12,150 bases of DNA, taken from Candidatus Dadabacteria bacterium UBA2774. Lineage in GTDB: Bacteria > Desulfobacterota_D > UBA1144 > Nemesobacterales > UBA2774. The DNA lies in the NCBI GenBank assembly GCA_002352485.1, contig DEIM01000001.1, forward strand, positions 1,355 to 13,504, read 5' to 3'. The notes beneath the pieces are model-generated. The model was not told the DNA's origin. It was given only the letters and a program-made list of their open reading frames with translations, and ran no database searches. Below are positions 1 through 7,589 of this stretch, one piece after another. Each line of letters opens with the position of its first letter. The stretch's first letter is position 1. The translations under genes were made by a program, and so were the position numbers.

Positions 1-2
1 GC

Positions 3-1352
3 CCTGGGGGTAATGCCGACTATGTAGTAAGAACCTCACTGCCTCTGAATATCCTTCAGAAGAGTATATTGCCAATAGAAAAAAGGATTATTTATATATC
101 CCTCATAATCGCTATTATAGCTGCGGCTCTTTTGCTTGCGCTCTCCAAATCGCTAAGGAAGTCCCTTAACCCCCTAATCAATATCTCAGAGGAATTAGCG
201 CACGGTAATCTTAACGTGGATATCCCGATTTCAGAGCTAAAGGGTGAAATACCCAAAATTTCAAACGCCCTTAATCAAATGGCGCAAAGATTAAATGAGC
301 TATTTAAACGGCTTTCCAGTGAAAAAAATCAGCTCGAAGCAGTATTAAGCGCAATGAGTGAAGGCGTTATGGTGCTCTCTCGGGATGGAAAAGCAATTAT
401 CACTAACAACGCACTCCTGGAGATGTTTAACATCAAGGACAATCCCAAGGAGAAGCAGTACTGGGAAATACTCAGGAATAGAGAGGTTACAGAGCTCATC
501 GAGAACGTACTCTCCGAGCGCAGACCCGACACTAAAGAGATATTCTATCTCTATCCCGAGGAGCGCTACTACCTGCTCAATGTCATCCCGCTTGAATCGC
601 CAGAAGAAGAAGTAATTGTCGTTATGTTTGACATAACGGACTTTAAGAGGCTTGAGAAGATAAAAGCCGATTTTATTGCAAACGTCTCACACGAGCTCAG
701 GACCCCTCTTACGGCTATAAAAGGCTACAGCGAAACGATTGAAGAAGGCGCGTATGAAAACACCGAGGATCTTAAACACTTTATAGGTATAATCAAAAGA
801 CACACAGACAGACTTATTAATATAGTTTCAGACCTCCTGGTACTGTCCGAGGTAGAAAGCAGGGACTATCTTTCAGGCTCTGCGCCCGACAGCGATTTTG
901 AATGGATCGATGTCGAGGAAATAATTACCTCATCCCTCGAAGCCATAAAGACAAAAGCCTCTGAGAAAAAACTCAACATAGCATTTAACAACGGGGCAGA
1001 GCATCATACTGTAAAGGGAAACAGATTTTTACTGGAGCAGATGTTCTTAAACCTAATAGATAACGCTGTTAAGTATACGCCTGACTCAGGCACAATTGGG
1101 ATCGAGCTAAGTAACCCAGAAGGGAATCTATATATAAAGGTATTCGACACGGGAATAGGAATTCCTAAGGAGCATTTACCCAGAATATTCGAACGTTTCT
1201 ACCGTGTGGATAAAACCAGATCCAGAAAGATCGGCGGCACGGGGCTCGGACTGAGCATTGTAAAACATATAGTGATACTTCACGGCGGCACTATCGATGT
1301 AGAAAGCGAGGAAGGTAAGGGCAGCAGTTTTACCATTACTTTGCCTCGTTAG
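3..1352 (+). CDS. Sensor histidine kinase, PhoR-like (5' end cut by window edge)
   Basis: Membrane sensor kinase that would autophosphorylate on histidine and pass the phosphate to a response regulator outside the window. The frame is open from base 3 with no stop, and the first 22 codons read like the end of an extracytoplasmic sensor domain, so the TTG at 69 is probably internal and the true start lies to the left. Counting residues from 69: membrane helix about 7-25, HAMP region 26-80, PAS domain about 85-195, HisKA with NVSHELRTPL (phospho-acceptor His at residue 208, bases 690-692), then the HATPase domain with N box LIDNAVKYTP (329-338), G1 box DTGIGIP (360-366), F box FERFYRVDKTRS and G2 box GGTGLGLS (389-396). 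All catalytic motifs are intact. The HAMP-PAS-HisKA-HATPase order is that of PhoR, ResE and WalK, so the signal (phosphate or other) cannot be fixed without the neighbouring regulator. It converges on pheA with a 67-bp gap and no obvious terminator. Confidence 0.93.
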   Translation, partial: PGGNADYVVRTSLPLNILQKSILPIEKRIIYISLIIAIIAAALLLALSKSLRKSLNPLINISEELAHGNLNVDIPISELKGEIPKISNALNQMAQRLNELFKRLSSEKNQLEAVLSAMSEGVMVLSRDGKAIITNNALLEMFNIKDNPKEKQYWEILRNREVTELIENVLSERRPDTKEIFYLYPEERYYLLNVIPLESPEEEVIVVMFDITDFKRLEKIKADFIANVSHELRTPLTAIKGYSETIEEGAYENTEDLKHFIGIIKRHTDRLINIVSDLLVLSEVESRDYLSGSAPDSDFEWIDVEEIITSSLEAIKTKASEKKLNIAFNNGAEHHTVKGNRFLLEQMFLNLIDNAVKYTPDSGTIGIELSNPEGNLYIKVFDTGIGIPKEHLPRIFERFYRVDKTRSRKIGGTGLGLSIVKHIVILHGGTIDVESEEGKGSSFTITLPR

Positions 1353-1419
1353 ACCTCTGAGCTGATCGTTTGCAATCCTATTCAACCAGGTGCTTTCTTA
1401 AACTACTGTAATGTTGATA

Positions 1420-2502
1420 TTATTGCTTTCCGGCAGGGTAAGAGCCGAGAATTTTAAGATAAACCGAGTTTTTCCTTACTTTGGACAGTAATCTTTTGAT
1501 ATTTGCGTCTTCAGTGTGCCCTTCGAAATCGACGAAAAATAAATACTCCCAGGGTCTCTCTTTTGAGGGCCTCGATTCGATCTTGCTAAGATTAACGGAC
1601 TCCAGGGCAAAGGGTTGAAAAAAGGATTTCTGTAAAGCCCCGGGTTTATCCTTAAGTGAAAAAACTATCGAGGTTCTGTCGTTTCCTGAAGGCTGTGTGG
1701 AAGTATTACCGATAACGAAAAACCTCGTTGTATTCTGAGAGCTGTCCTCAATATTTTTTTTAAGAACGTTTAGTTTATATATTTCCCCAGCATACTTGCC
1801 TGCTACGGCGGCGTAGCCTTTTTTGCGCGAGGCAAGCCTTGCGGCCTCGGCAGTGCTTGCAACCTCGGCCAATTCAGCATGTCCGAGGTTTTTACCTAAC
1901 CACCCCTTACACTGAGCAAAGGCTTGGGGATGGGACGCCACTACTTTAATATCCTTAAGCGATTTTGAATTAGAGAGAAGGAAATGATGTATCTTTTCAA
2001 ATATCTCGTTTGTAATAACCAGGTTTGAGTGTGAGAGCAAATCGAGCACCGCTCCTACCGAGCCCTCTACCGAGTTCTCTATGGGTATCACGCCATAGTT
2101 TGCTCTACCAGTCTCGACCTCCTGAAACACCTCATCGAAGCTTCCCAGGGGAATTAGCTCGTTTGAGCCCCCGAACTCCCTGAATGAAGCCTGGTGCGAA
2201 AAGCTCCCACGCGGGCCCAGGTACGCTATCTTAAGAGGCTCCTGAAGTTTTCGGCAGGCTGAAATTATTTCACGGTATACACTGAGTACGGATTCCCCGG
2301 TGAGGGGGCCGTTATTCAATCGGGCGAGCTTCTTCTCTATCTCCTTTTCCCTCACAGGGTCATAGACGCTATAAGAGTTCTCGCGCTTTAGCTCGCTTAT
2401 ATTTAAAGCCACGCTTCCGCGCTCATTTAAAAGCTCGAGCAGCTTTTTGTCAATATTGTCAATCTCTTTTCTAAGTTTGTTTAGATTTTGCGAGGAGCCC
2501 AT
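1420..2502 (-). CDS. pheA: Bifunctional chorismate mutase / prephenate dehydratase (P-protein)
   Basis: Cytosolic phenylalanine biosynthesis enzyme: chorismate to prephenate, then prephenate to phenylpyruvate. The 360-residue length and three-part layout are those of the family. The AroQ chorismate mutase domain covers 1-89, with Arg11, Arg28, Lys39, Asp48, Arg51 and Glu52 matching the E. coli active-site positions and Gln87 near the end. The dehydratase domain runs from about 91 (KIAYLGPRGSFSHQA) through IPIENSVEGSVG (139-150) and SHPQAFAQC to the catalytic TRF motif (259-261). The ACT regulatory domain runs from about 276, with LKDKPGAL and the ESRP motif (289-292 and on) that bind phenylalanine in known relatives, so feedback inhibition is likely (inferred). 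The ATG start gives the complete mutase helix but has no good Shine-Dalgarno sequence. A near-consensus promoter lies just upstream, so the gene is probably transcribed on its own. Confidence 0.96.
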   Translation of the reverse strand: MGSSQNLNKLRKEIDNIDKKLLELLNERGSVALNISELKRENSYSVYDPVREKEIEKKLARLNNGPLTGESVLSVYREIISACRKLQEPLKIAYLGPRGSFSHQASFREFGGSNELIPLGSFDEVFQEVETGRANYGVIPIENSVEGSVGAVLDLLSHSNLVITNEIFEKIHHFLLSNSKSLKDIKVVASHPQAFAQCKGWLGKNLGHAELAEVASTAEAARLASRKKGYAAVAGKYAGEIYKLNVLKKNIEDSSQNTTRFFVIGNTSTQPSGNDRTSIVFSLKDKPGALQKSFFQPFALESVNLSKIESRPSKERPWEYLFFVDFEGHTEDANIKRLLSKVRKNSVYLKILGSYPAGKQ

Positions 2503-2534
2503 AATTTACCGGTACTAATCAGGTCTTGGCACAA

Positions 2535-2563
2535 ATGATAGCGAGCAGGGAAATAGATGTCAA
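2535..2563 (-). promoter_or_regulatory. Sigma-70-type promoter of pheA
   Basis: Read on the minus strand: -35 TTGACA (2563-2558), 17-bp spacer, -10 TATCAT (2540-2535). The -35 matches consensus fully and the -10 at five of six bases. Transcription would start near 2528, leaving a leader of about 26 nt before the pheA ATG, too short for a classical leader-peptide attenuator. This is the best promoter match in the window. Confidence 0.72.
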
Positions 2564-2637
2564 ATCAGCATAGTGGCGGCGATAACTATAAGTGCAAATT
2601 CCCCGATCTCACGAATATCGCTATTACCCAGGATATT

Positions 2638-3147
2638 TTAAAGTCCCCTTTTTTCTTTCCCGGGGTCAAGCAATGCAGCTTTGTCTAATACTGATTTTTT
2701 TACATATATCGGCGCGCTCATTCTAGACGCAAGAGCGATCGCGTCGCTCGGGCGGGCATCTATTTTGGAAACTTTTCCATCGACCGATATTTCGACCTGC
2801 GCATAATAAACCTGGTCACGTATATCCACTATCACAATCCTCTCGACCTTCGCGTTAAGAGTCCTTAAGACAGCAGCTATCAAATCATATGTCATGGGCC
2901 TTGGCAGCACGACGTCGGAAACCCCTATTTCGATTGAGCGCGCTTCACAAATACCGATCCATATTGGAAGCACGACACTATCTTCCTCGTCTGTAAGCAG
3001 CACCACAGGGGCCTGCGTGTTCTGGTCAAACACAATGCTCTTAATCACCATCTCTTCTTCTGAGCCTACGGGTGTTTTTTCCGCTTTTACGGAAAACGTT
3101 ACAATAAAAAGTATGGCGATAAGGGCTGAGAATATTGACATACGCAT
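2638..3147 (-). CDS. Bifunctional nuclease (BFN/DUF151) domain protein with signal peptide
   Basis: A 169-residue protein of the DUF151/COG1259 family, some members of which are reported to act on both RNA and DNA. Residues 1-22 form a Sec-type signal peptide: short basic start, hydrophobic core SALIAILFIVTF, and a possible cleavage site after VKA. The domain fills the rest, with the LPIWIGICEARSIEIG stretch (60-75), PMTYDLIAAVLRTLNAKVERIVI (84-106, in part) and the ARPSDAIALASR...PIYV signature (131-149). The start at 3147 is favoured over the ATG two codons later because AGGAGGT (3155-3161) lies at ideal distance from it. Export means the protein, if a nuclease, would act outside the cytoplasm; the substrate is unknown. 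It is separated by 155 bp from the cupin and by 135 bp from pheA, so it may be a single-gene unit. Confidence 0.88.
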   Translation of the reverse strand: MRMSIFSALIAILFIVTFSVKAEKTPVGSEEEMVIKSIVFDQNTQAPVVLLTDEEDSVVLPIWIGICEARSIEIGVSDVVLPRPMTYDLIAAVLRTLNAKVERIVIVDIRDQVYYAQVEISVDGKVSKIDARPSDAIALASRMSAPIYVKKSVLDKAALLDPGKEKRGL

Positions 3148-3154
3148 GACAAAT

Positions 3155-3161
3155 ACCTCCT
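3155..3161 (-). promoter_or_regulatory. Ribosome binding site of the DUF151 gene
   Basis: AGGAGGT on the minus strand, 7 nt before the ATG at 3147. It decides between the two ATG codons at 3147 and 3141 in favour of the first. It is by far the strongest Shine-Dalgarno match in the window. Confidence 0.8.
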
Positions 3162-3302
3162 AATTTTAAGAATATCACAAAGAGGGGTAATCCATAAATA
3201 CGGATGTTCAAAGCAAGCGTGATAATTGAAAGGACAGAGTAAAGAAGGGAAAAGCGAGAATGTGAGATAGTTACGAAACTTTATTGGGTTTGAGACGAAA
3301 GA

Positions 3303-3569
3303 TTATTTTTCCCCTATCATGTAGCGGCAGCCCGAAGGGCCGATCTTTGCCGAATGTACAGCGCCTGCGGGAACATCAAACCTATCTCCGACCCTGTAAG
3401 TTTTCGTAGCGCCCTCTGAGCTCACAGTAATCTCACCCTCGAGCACTATGTGAGCTGTAACACCGCTATGGGTATGGTCAGGGTAATGGGCACGGGGTCG
3501 GTCGGTATGTACAAATATTCCTGAAAAGCCCTCATCTTTTAGTAAGTTTTCAAGCTCTTTTTCATTCAT
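3303..3569 (-). CDS. Small single-domain cupin protein
   Basis: A one-domain cupin of 88 residues (98 if the GTG at 3599 were used). Cupin motif 1 is seen as DHTHSGVTAHIVLEGEI, with the two His and the Glu that usually bind a metal, and motif 2 as GDRFDVPAGAVHS with the final His ligand. The metal site therefore looks complete. Many such small cupins are of unknown function; no substrate can be read from the sequence. I prefer the ATG at 3569 because GAGGT sits 5-6 nt before it, whereas the GTG at 3599 and the ATG at 3587 have only weak upstream matches. It follows gspN at a gap of 76 bp on the same strand and could be read through from the gsp genes, but nothing shows a functional link. Confidence 0.85.
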   Translation of the reverse strand: MNEKELENLLKDEGFSGIFVHTDRPRAHYPDHTHSGVTAHIVLEGEITVSSEGATKTYRVGDRFDVPAGAVHSAKIGPSGCRYMIGEK

Positions 3570-3645
3570 GACTAACCTCGCTTGCATGACTGACCACACG
3601 CGGAATGATTTGATTATTAGATAAAGCTTTATAGTGCTAAGGGTT

Positions 3646-4539
3646 CTAAAATCTTTTTACTGAGCCTTTTTCAAACTTGGGGTTACTTACGGTGCCTATG
3701 ATCTTTCCGCCCAGACTCCCGTCTCTCTGCTGAGCTAGATAGGGACTTAACATACCTTTGTACTTGGCGTACTCCCCACCTGTTATTTCCAGGCGGTACC
3801 CAAGATCAATAACCCCGCCCTTTGAAAACTCCCAGATAAGCGGCGCCTTGCCTGTTATCTGAAGATCGATACCGTCGCCTTTTAGATTCAACTCCTGTAC
3901 ATTGGTTTCACGTCCCTCTATATTGCCGCTGAAAACTGACTGAAGCCCCTTTAGAGCGGGAAGCTTGATACCCTTCACCATGATGTTATCCAGCTCCAGC
4001 TCGTCCACGGTGAAATTAAACTCTCCGAGGGCTTCGGGAGAAAAATCGATTTTCAGATTCCCGTCCAATGCGCCCCTTAGAGCAAGTGCATCTTCAGAGC
4101 CTGTTATAAAGGCCGTGAGGTTATCTACGTTTACATGCTTTACCTCGGCATCTATTTCATCAAGACCGCTGCCCGATTTATTTATGCTCAAGGTGCCTTT
4201 TATTTCACCGCCGTTAAGCTTGGCTTTAAAGGGAATGATATTGCTTGATGAAAATAGCGAAAACACTGAAGGACTAACCTTCAAGCTATCTATCTTAAGC
4301 ACATTGTCTTTAGAGCGATAAAGAGTCACATCTTGTAATTTAAGACTAAAAGGTGCTGCTATACTAGCGCTCCCGATCTCGGCTTGATAAGGGGTGTTAT
4401 CCGTTATCTGTGAAATAATCTGCTGCTTAATCCCCTCTGTGGGAAAAGAGGTATATAGAAATACGAAAAACAAAACCACAAAAAATACAATATAGTAAAA
4501 GGGCTTTGCGTACTTTGAATTCCTCAGTCTTTCCTTCAT
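3646..4539 (-). CDS. gspN: Type II secretion system protein GspN, AsmA-like
   Basis: Inner-membrane protein of the type II secretion assembly platform, deltaproteobacterial form of GspN. A short basic N-terminus precedes one membrane helix (about 13-30, YYIVFFVVLFFVFLY). The rest (about 35-297) is periplasmic and made of repeated beta-strand segments with the AsmA/GspN look: YQAEIGSASIAAPFSLKLQDVTL near the start, LNGGEIKGTLSI in the middle, and DGSLGGKIIGTVSNPKF at the end. The length of 297 is reasonable for the family. The ATG at 4539 lies within a 20-bp tandem duplication with GGGTGAT upstream as a possible ribosome binding site. It follows gspM by 21 bp, in the same transcript. The assignment rests on fold-like features plus context with gspL and gspM; an unrelated AsmA-domain protein is the alternative. 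Confidence 0.83.
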   Translation of the reverse strand: MKERLRNSKYAKPFYYIVFFVVLFFVFLYTSFPTEGIKQQIISQITDNTPYQAEIGSASIAAPFSLKLQDVTLYRSKDNVLKIDSLKVSPSVFSLFSSSNIIPFKAKLNGGEIKGTLSINKSGSGLDEIDAEVKHVNVDNLTAFITGSEDALALRGALDGNLKIDFSPEALGEFNFTVDELELDNIMVKGIKLPALKGLQSVFSGNIEGRETNVQELNLKGDGIDLQITGKAPLIWEFSKGGVIDLGYRLEITGGEYAKYKGMLSPYLAQQRDGSLGGKIIGTVSNPKFEKGSVKRF

Positions 4540-4576
4540 CTCAAATCACCCGTTTGCATCTCATATCACCTGCTTG
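4537..4576 (-). repeat. 20-bp tandem duplication at the gspM/gspN junction
   Basis: Bases 4537-4556 and 4557-4576 match at 17 of 20 positions (CATCTCA, then A or T, then ATCACC, and so on). The upstream copy carries the last codons and TGA stop of gspM; the downstream copy carries the ribosome-binding region and ATG of gspN. The duplicated ATG at 4559 opens an eight-triplet frame whose TGA overlaps the gspN ATG, which may allow translational coupling (inference). Confidence 0.75.
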
Positions 4577-5160
4577 AAATCGAATGTGGACAATCTTAGC
4601 TTTACGTTTACAGAATCTGCTTGTTTTACTTTCGTTATGATACTCAGATTCGACACCTTCAGAAACGACTGCTTTGTTTGTATTTTATATAGTATATCCA
4701 CTAAATCGTCCAACGAAATTCTTTTAAGCTCCACATCTACACTCTTTTCCTCAAACAGCTCTTCATTATCCGAACCCCTGGTATTAACGTCTCGGATTGA
4801 AAAGTTCTGCCTCTCGATATTTTCAGCTATAAGTACTTTTTCCAACAGCGATATTAAGGGCTCATCCCCTTTTTTAATCTTCCCGGCAAGCTCGGACATT
4901 CTTTTTTTAGATTGCTCATACTCTGCACTCAGTGTCTGCACTTTCCTCAGCTCAGACTCAAGTACTGTGGCTCTTTTTTCCAGGCGCTCTGTCCCGGATG
5001 AGAAAAAATGGATAACAAAGTAAAAGATTAACACGCACACCACTACACCCAAGAGCAACATGGCCCTCCTGTCCCTTTGGGTGGAGGAGACCGTCTCTAT
5101 TTTCTCGCGGCCAAGTGCGATAAAGCTTTTTATTTTCTCTATTATGTTTTGCAGATCCAT
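4561..5160 (-). CDS. gspM: Type II secretion system protein GspM
   Basis: Bitopic inner-membrane protein that pairs with GspL in the type II secretion platform. The 199 residues show a charged cytoplasmic N-terminus (1-32), one membrane helix (about 33-54, AMLLLGVVVCVLIFYFVIHFF), a charged, probably coiled-coil periplasmic segment (about 57-97) and a C-terminal alpha/beta region (about 100-197), with strands such as SVDVELKRISLDDLVDILYKI, as expected for the GspM ferredoxin-like fold. GspM proteins are poorly conserved, so the call leans on this topology and on its place between gspL and gspN. The ATG at 5160 follows the gspL stop by one base, showing tight coupling. A PilO-like protein is the alternative name for the same architecture. 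Confidence 0.83.
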   Translation of the reverse strand: MDLQNIIEKIKSFIALGREKIETVSSTQRDRRAMLLLGVVVCVLIFYFVIHFFSSGTERLEKRATVLESELRKVQTLSAEYEQSKKRMSELAGKIKKGDEPLISLLEKVLIAENIERQNFSIRDVNTRGSDNEELFEEKSVDVELKRISLDDLVDILYKIQTKQSFLKVSNLSIITKVKQADSVNVKLRLSTFDFKQVI

Positions 5161-5161
5161 A

Positions 5162-6658
5162 TTACACGTTTGATTTTAAATACACGGATATCTCAAACTT
5201 TGTTTTCCCGTCAGCAGCGCTCCCAGTTTGATCCCTGTTTACGCTCTCGAACATCTCAGATTTTGAGAGCGCCTCTTCAATCTCGGTAACCTCCTGGTAC
5301 GAATCGCAGACACCTTTTATTTTCACTCTATTTTCGCTCTCATACCTTATCTCATTTACTGTAAGCTTCATGGAGGACGGTAGACTTGCGGATATATCCC
5401 TCAATACATCAAGCGGAGTGGGTCCCCCCTCTACACCTTGAATAAGATCAAGCTTTTCCCTCACCTTCTGAACTTCACTTTCCATATACTGCACAGGCCT
5501 CGGGATTGCCCTCACATTGGGAAAAGCGGATTTAACAACCTCAGCTATCCTGGCTTCGCGCTCCCTTACTTCATTTTTAAGATTTAAGTAGTTAGATACG
5601 GAGCCGTATATCAGTACAAGAATTAGAATTGCTGCCAGCACTACCGGAGCCGTGAATACCTTTCTAAGCTCCCTGTCCATACCCACGTACTTAAACTCGT
5701 CCTTGCGGAAGTTCAGGTACCCGCTTCTATGAGCGCTACCGTAAAGAGAAAGGGCATAGGACTTTGCGAAAAGAGGTGATTTATCCACACCGAGCTCCGG
5801 AATATAGAGCTTTTTTATCTCCCTATTAAGCTCAGAGCTCAAGTGCTCCTGTGTTCCGGGTATAAGTGAAAGTGGGCCTGATATAAGAATGGTGTTTATC
5901 TTCTCTTTTACCTCTAGTTCAAAAAACTGGATTGTCTTTTTTATCTCATTTACTATCGGTGACATACATTCTTTTCTATCGGCCTCTGCGCCCTCACCGA
6001 ATAAAGCGCCTGAATAATCAAGCTCCGTAACACCTGTTTTGTCTGCTACATTCCTATAAAACAGCTCAATTGGCTGAGTGGAAGATCTAACGCGCAAAAG
6101 CCCTTCGCTATCGAAAAGAGAAAACTCAAGCTCTGTTTCTCCTACATCTATTAAAAGAAGCGGCCTCTTACCCTCAAGCTCGTCATTTAAGGCCCCAAAA
6201 ACAAGCGGTGAGTAAGTAATAACCTTGGGATCTATGCCTGCCGAGTTTAAGGAATCAAGCAGCGTCTCCACCTGATCTTTTTCAAATATACATGCGATAG
6301 CCTCGCTACCGCCCTCATTCTTTACCAGGTGATAGCTGTGGATTTTCTCGGCCGGATCAAAAGTGGATATATTCTCAAGCTCGTACTCATAGACCTGGTC
6401 TATCTTCTTTGAGTCTGAAAAGGGAAACTTGATAATCCTAATAGAGATCGGATTATCATTTAGAGAGACTGCTACATCTCCCCTCGGTAGTGAATTTTCC
6501 TTAAACAGCTCTGCTAAGTATTCGGGGTTTTGCAGCTGCTCTTCGGTTATAGGAACACTTAAAGTTTGAAGAAGCTGTACGTCTCTTAGGCCCCTTTTTA
6601 TTAGAGAGACGCGCGCAGCCGTTTTACCGATATCTAGTCCGACAAATCTTCCGTACAT
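5162..6658 (-). CDS. gspL: Type II secretion system protein GspL (PilM-like domain fused to PilN/GspL-like domain)
   Basis: Inner-membrane platform protein that in known systems links the cytoplasmic secretion ATPase GspE to GspM. The cytoplasmic half (1-330) is actin-like: first phosphate loop GLDIGKTAARVSLI (7-20), second loop LLLIDVGETELEFSLFD (167-183), and a later ISGPLSLIPG segment. LNFRKDEF (315-322) precedes a single membrane helix (about 335-355), followed by a periplasmic helix (360-405) and a ferredoxin-like domain (about 412-497) as in PilN and GspL. At 498 residues it is longer than PilM or PilN alone, consistent with the fused form. The start MYGRFVGLDIG fits family starts, but there is no Shine-Dalgarno; a 17-bp palindrome lies there instead. 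A type IV pilus PilM-PilN fusion is the alternative; gspM and gspN downstream favour type II secretion. Confidence 0.87.
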   Translation of the reverse strand: MYGRFVGLDIGKTAARVSLIKRGLRDVQLLQTLSVPITEEQLQNPEYLAELFKENSLPRGDVAVSLNDNPISIRIIKFPFSDSKKIDQVYEYELENISTFDPAEKIHSYHLVKNEGGSEAIACIFEKDQVETLLDSLNSAGIDPKVITYSPLVFGALNDELEGKRPLLLIDVGETELEFSLFDSEGLLRVRSSTQPIELFYRNVADKTGVTELDYSGALFGEGAEADRKECMSPIVNEIKKTIQFFELEVKEKINTILISGPLSLIPGTQEHLSSELNREIKKLYIPELGVDKSPLFAKSYALSLYGSAHRSGYLNFRKDEFKYVGMDRELRKVFTAPVVLAAILILVLIYGSVSNYLNLKNEVREREARIAEVVKSAFPNVRAIPRPVQYMESEVQKVREKLDLIQGVEGGPTPLDVLRDISASLPSSMKLTVNEIRYESENRVKIKGVCDSYQEVTEIEEALSKSEMFESVNRDQTGSAADGKTKFEISVYLKSNV

Positions 6659-6662
6659 AATT

Positions 6663-6679
6663 TTAAGTAAATTACTTAA
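6663..6679. promoter_or_regulatory. 17-bp perfect palindrome before gspL, operator-like
   Basis: TTAAGTAA-A-TTACTTAA: two perfect 8-bp half-sites around one base. It ends 4 bp before the gspL ATG and begins about 5 bp after the transcription start predicted from the adjacent promoter. This is a classic place for a repressor to bind. As RNA it would form only a weak A-U hairpin where a Shine-Dalgarno sequence is expected. Chance in AT-rich DNA cannot be excluded. Confidence 0.5.
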
Positions 6680-6690
6680 TCCCAGCCATA

Positions 6691-6719
6691 AATCTAAAGC
6701 ACGTCCTTTTCAAAGTCAA
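6691..6719 (-). promoter_or_regulatory. Candidate sigma-70 promoter of gspLMN
   Basis: Minus strand: -35 TTGACT (6719-6714, five of six), 17-bp spacer, -10 TAGATT (6696-6691, four of six). It lies inside the 67-bp gap between comF and gspL, with a predicted start near 6684. It suggests the secretion genes can be expressed independently of dnaN and comF. Confidence 0.5.
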
Positions 6720-6725
6720 ATATAT

Positions 6726-7466
6726 TTATATACCCCGTGCCCGTGCAAGTGTTAATACCTCCGCGCTTAAAGCACCTGACTTTAAAAGAGTTTTTGCACA
6801 CTCGTTGCTCGTGCTCCCAGTTGTGAACACGTCGTCTATAAGAAGTACTGAGCATCCTTGAAATGTGTTTTTATCCCTTACTTGAAAAGCACCCCTGACG
6901 TTTTTCCTCCTGGCAGCTTCATCCCTTATTTCAATCTGAGGCAAGGTATCTCTTACTTTAACAAGCCCCATGAGATTAACACATACCCCTGTATGCCTAG
7001 CTATATCAGCAGCCAGCACCGAAGACTGGTTGTACTCTCTTTGCCTGAGCTTCCCAATGTATAAAGGGACCGGGACAAGAACATCTACATTTTCCATATT
7101 AAAGGGCATATGCTCTATCATAGTATCGCTGAGAGATCGGGCAAGTTTCAACTTCCCCTCATATTTAAAAGCGTGCAACATTTCCCGTATCGGTCCTCGG
7201 TAAACTGCAACTGAGCGGGCTCTATTAAAGCTGTAACGTCCCTTTAAGCACTTGGCGCATAAATGCGGGTTCTCAGCCTCTTGAGGGATATCCATTGATT
7301 GAGAAGCTCTTGAATCAAAATAACCAAAAGGGACTCCGCACTGGGCACAAACAGAGAACTCCTCCAAGAAATCGATTTCTTCTTCGCACTTATTACAAAT
7401 TTCTTTTCCGGCCACGGGCTTTGAACCGCAGGAAGCACATAAATTTGGAAATAAAAGCTCTAACAT
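6726..7466 (-). CDS. comF: ComF family phosphoribosyltransferase-like protein
   Basis: 246-residue member of the ComF/GntX family, whose cytoplasmic members take part in handling incoming single-stranded DNA in competent bacteria, though the family is widespread in species not known to be competent. The N-terminal part has two zinc-ribbon-like cysteine sets: Cys10/13/24/27 and Cys40/43/70/73. The type I phosphoribosyltransferase part follows, with HAFKYEGKLKLAR (98-110), VPVPLYIGKLRQREYNQS (131-148) and the PRPP loop LLIDDVFTTGSTSNEC (208-223). The motifs are intact and the length is typical. It starts 123 bp after dnaN and ends 67 bp before gspL. No strong ribosome binding site is visible before the ATG at 7466, but the LFPNLCASCG start is typical of the family. 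Confidence 0.92.
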   Translation of the reverse strand: MLELLFPNLCASCGSKPVAGKEICNKCEEEIDFLEEFSVCAQCGVPFGYFDSRASQSMDIPQEAENPHLCAKCLKGRYSFNRARSVAVYRGPIREMLHAFKYEGKLKLARSLSDTMIEHMPFNMENVDVLVPVPLYIGKLRQREYNQSSVLAADIARHTGVCVNLMGLVKVRDTLPQIEIRDEAARRKNVRGAFQVRDKNTFQGCSVLLIDDVFTTGSTSNECAKTLLKSGALSAEVLTLARARGI

Positions 7467-7589
7467 ATCAAAGCAGGTAATTCATATATGAGTTCTTGGT
7501 TTGAATAAAGAGCGTAGTGTCGATACCAGAGCTATCTGCACATATCATAAAATTAATGAAGGATATTACCCATAGATATTCAGTGTGCT

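Noticed and set aside
1353..1419. Bidirectional terminator between the converging kinase and pheA genes
   Set aside because: Expected from the gene layout, but no stem-loop with a T-run is visible on either strand.
2503..2637. Possible leader-peptide attenuator or riboswitch before pheA
   Set aside because: The near-consensus promoter leaves only about 26 nt of leader, with no Phe-codon run and no terminator hairpin.
3621..3632. 12-bp palindrome ATAAAGCTTTAT between gspN and the cupin gene
   Set aside because: Short, AT-rich, no loop or T-tract, and no promoter at a fitting distance; chance is a sufficient explanation.
4574..5023. 149-codon plus-strand open frame opposite gspM
   Set aside because: Antisense to gspM; serine-rich, low-complexity translation typical of a reverse-frame shadow.
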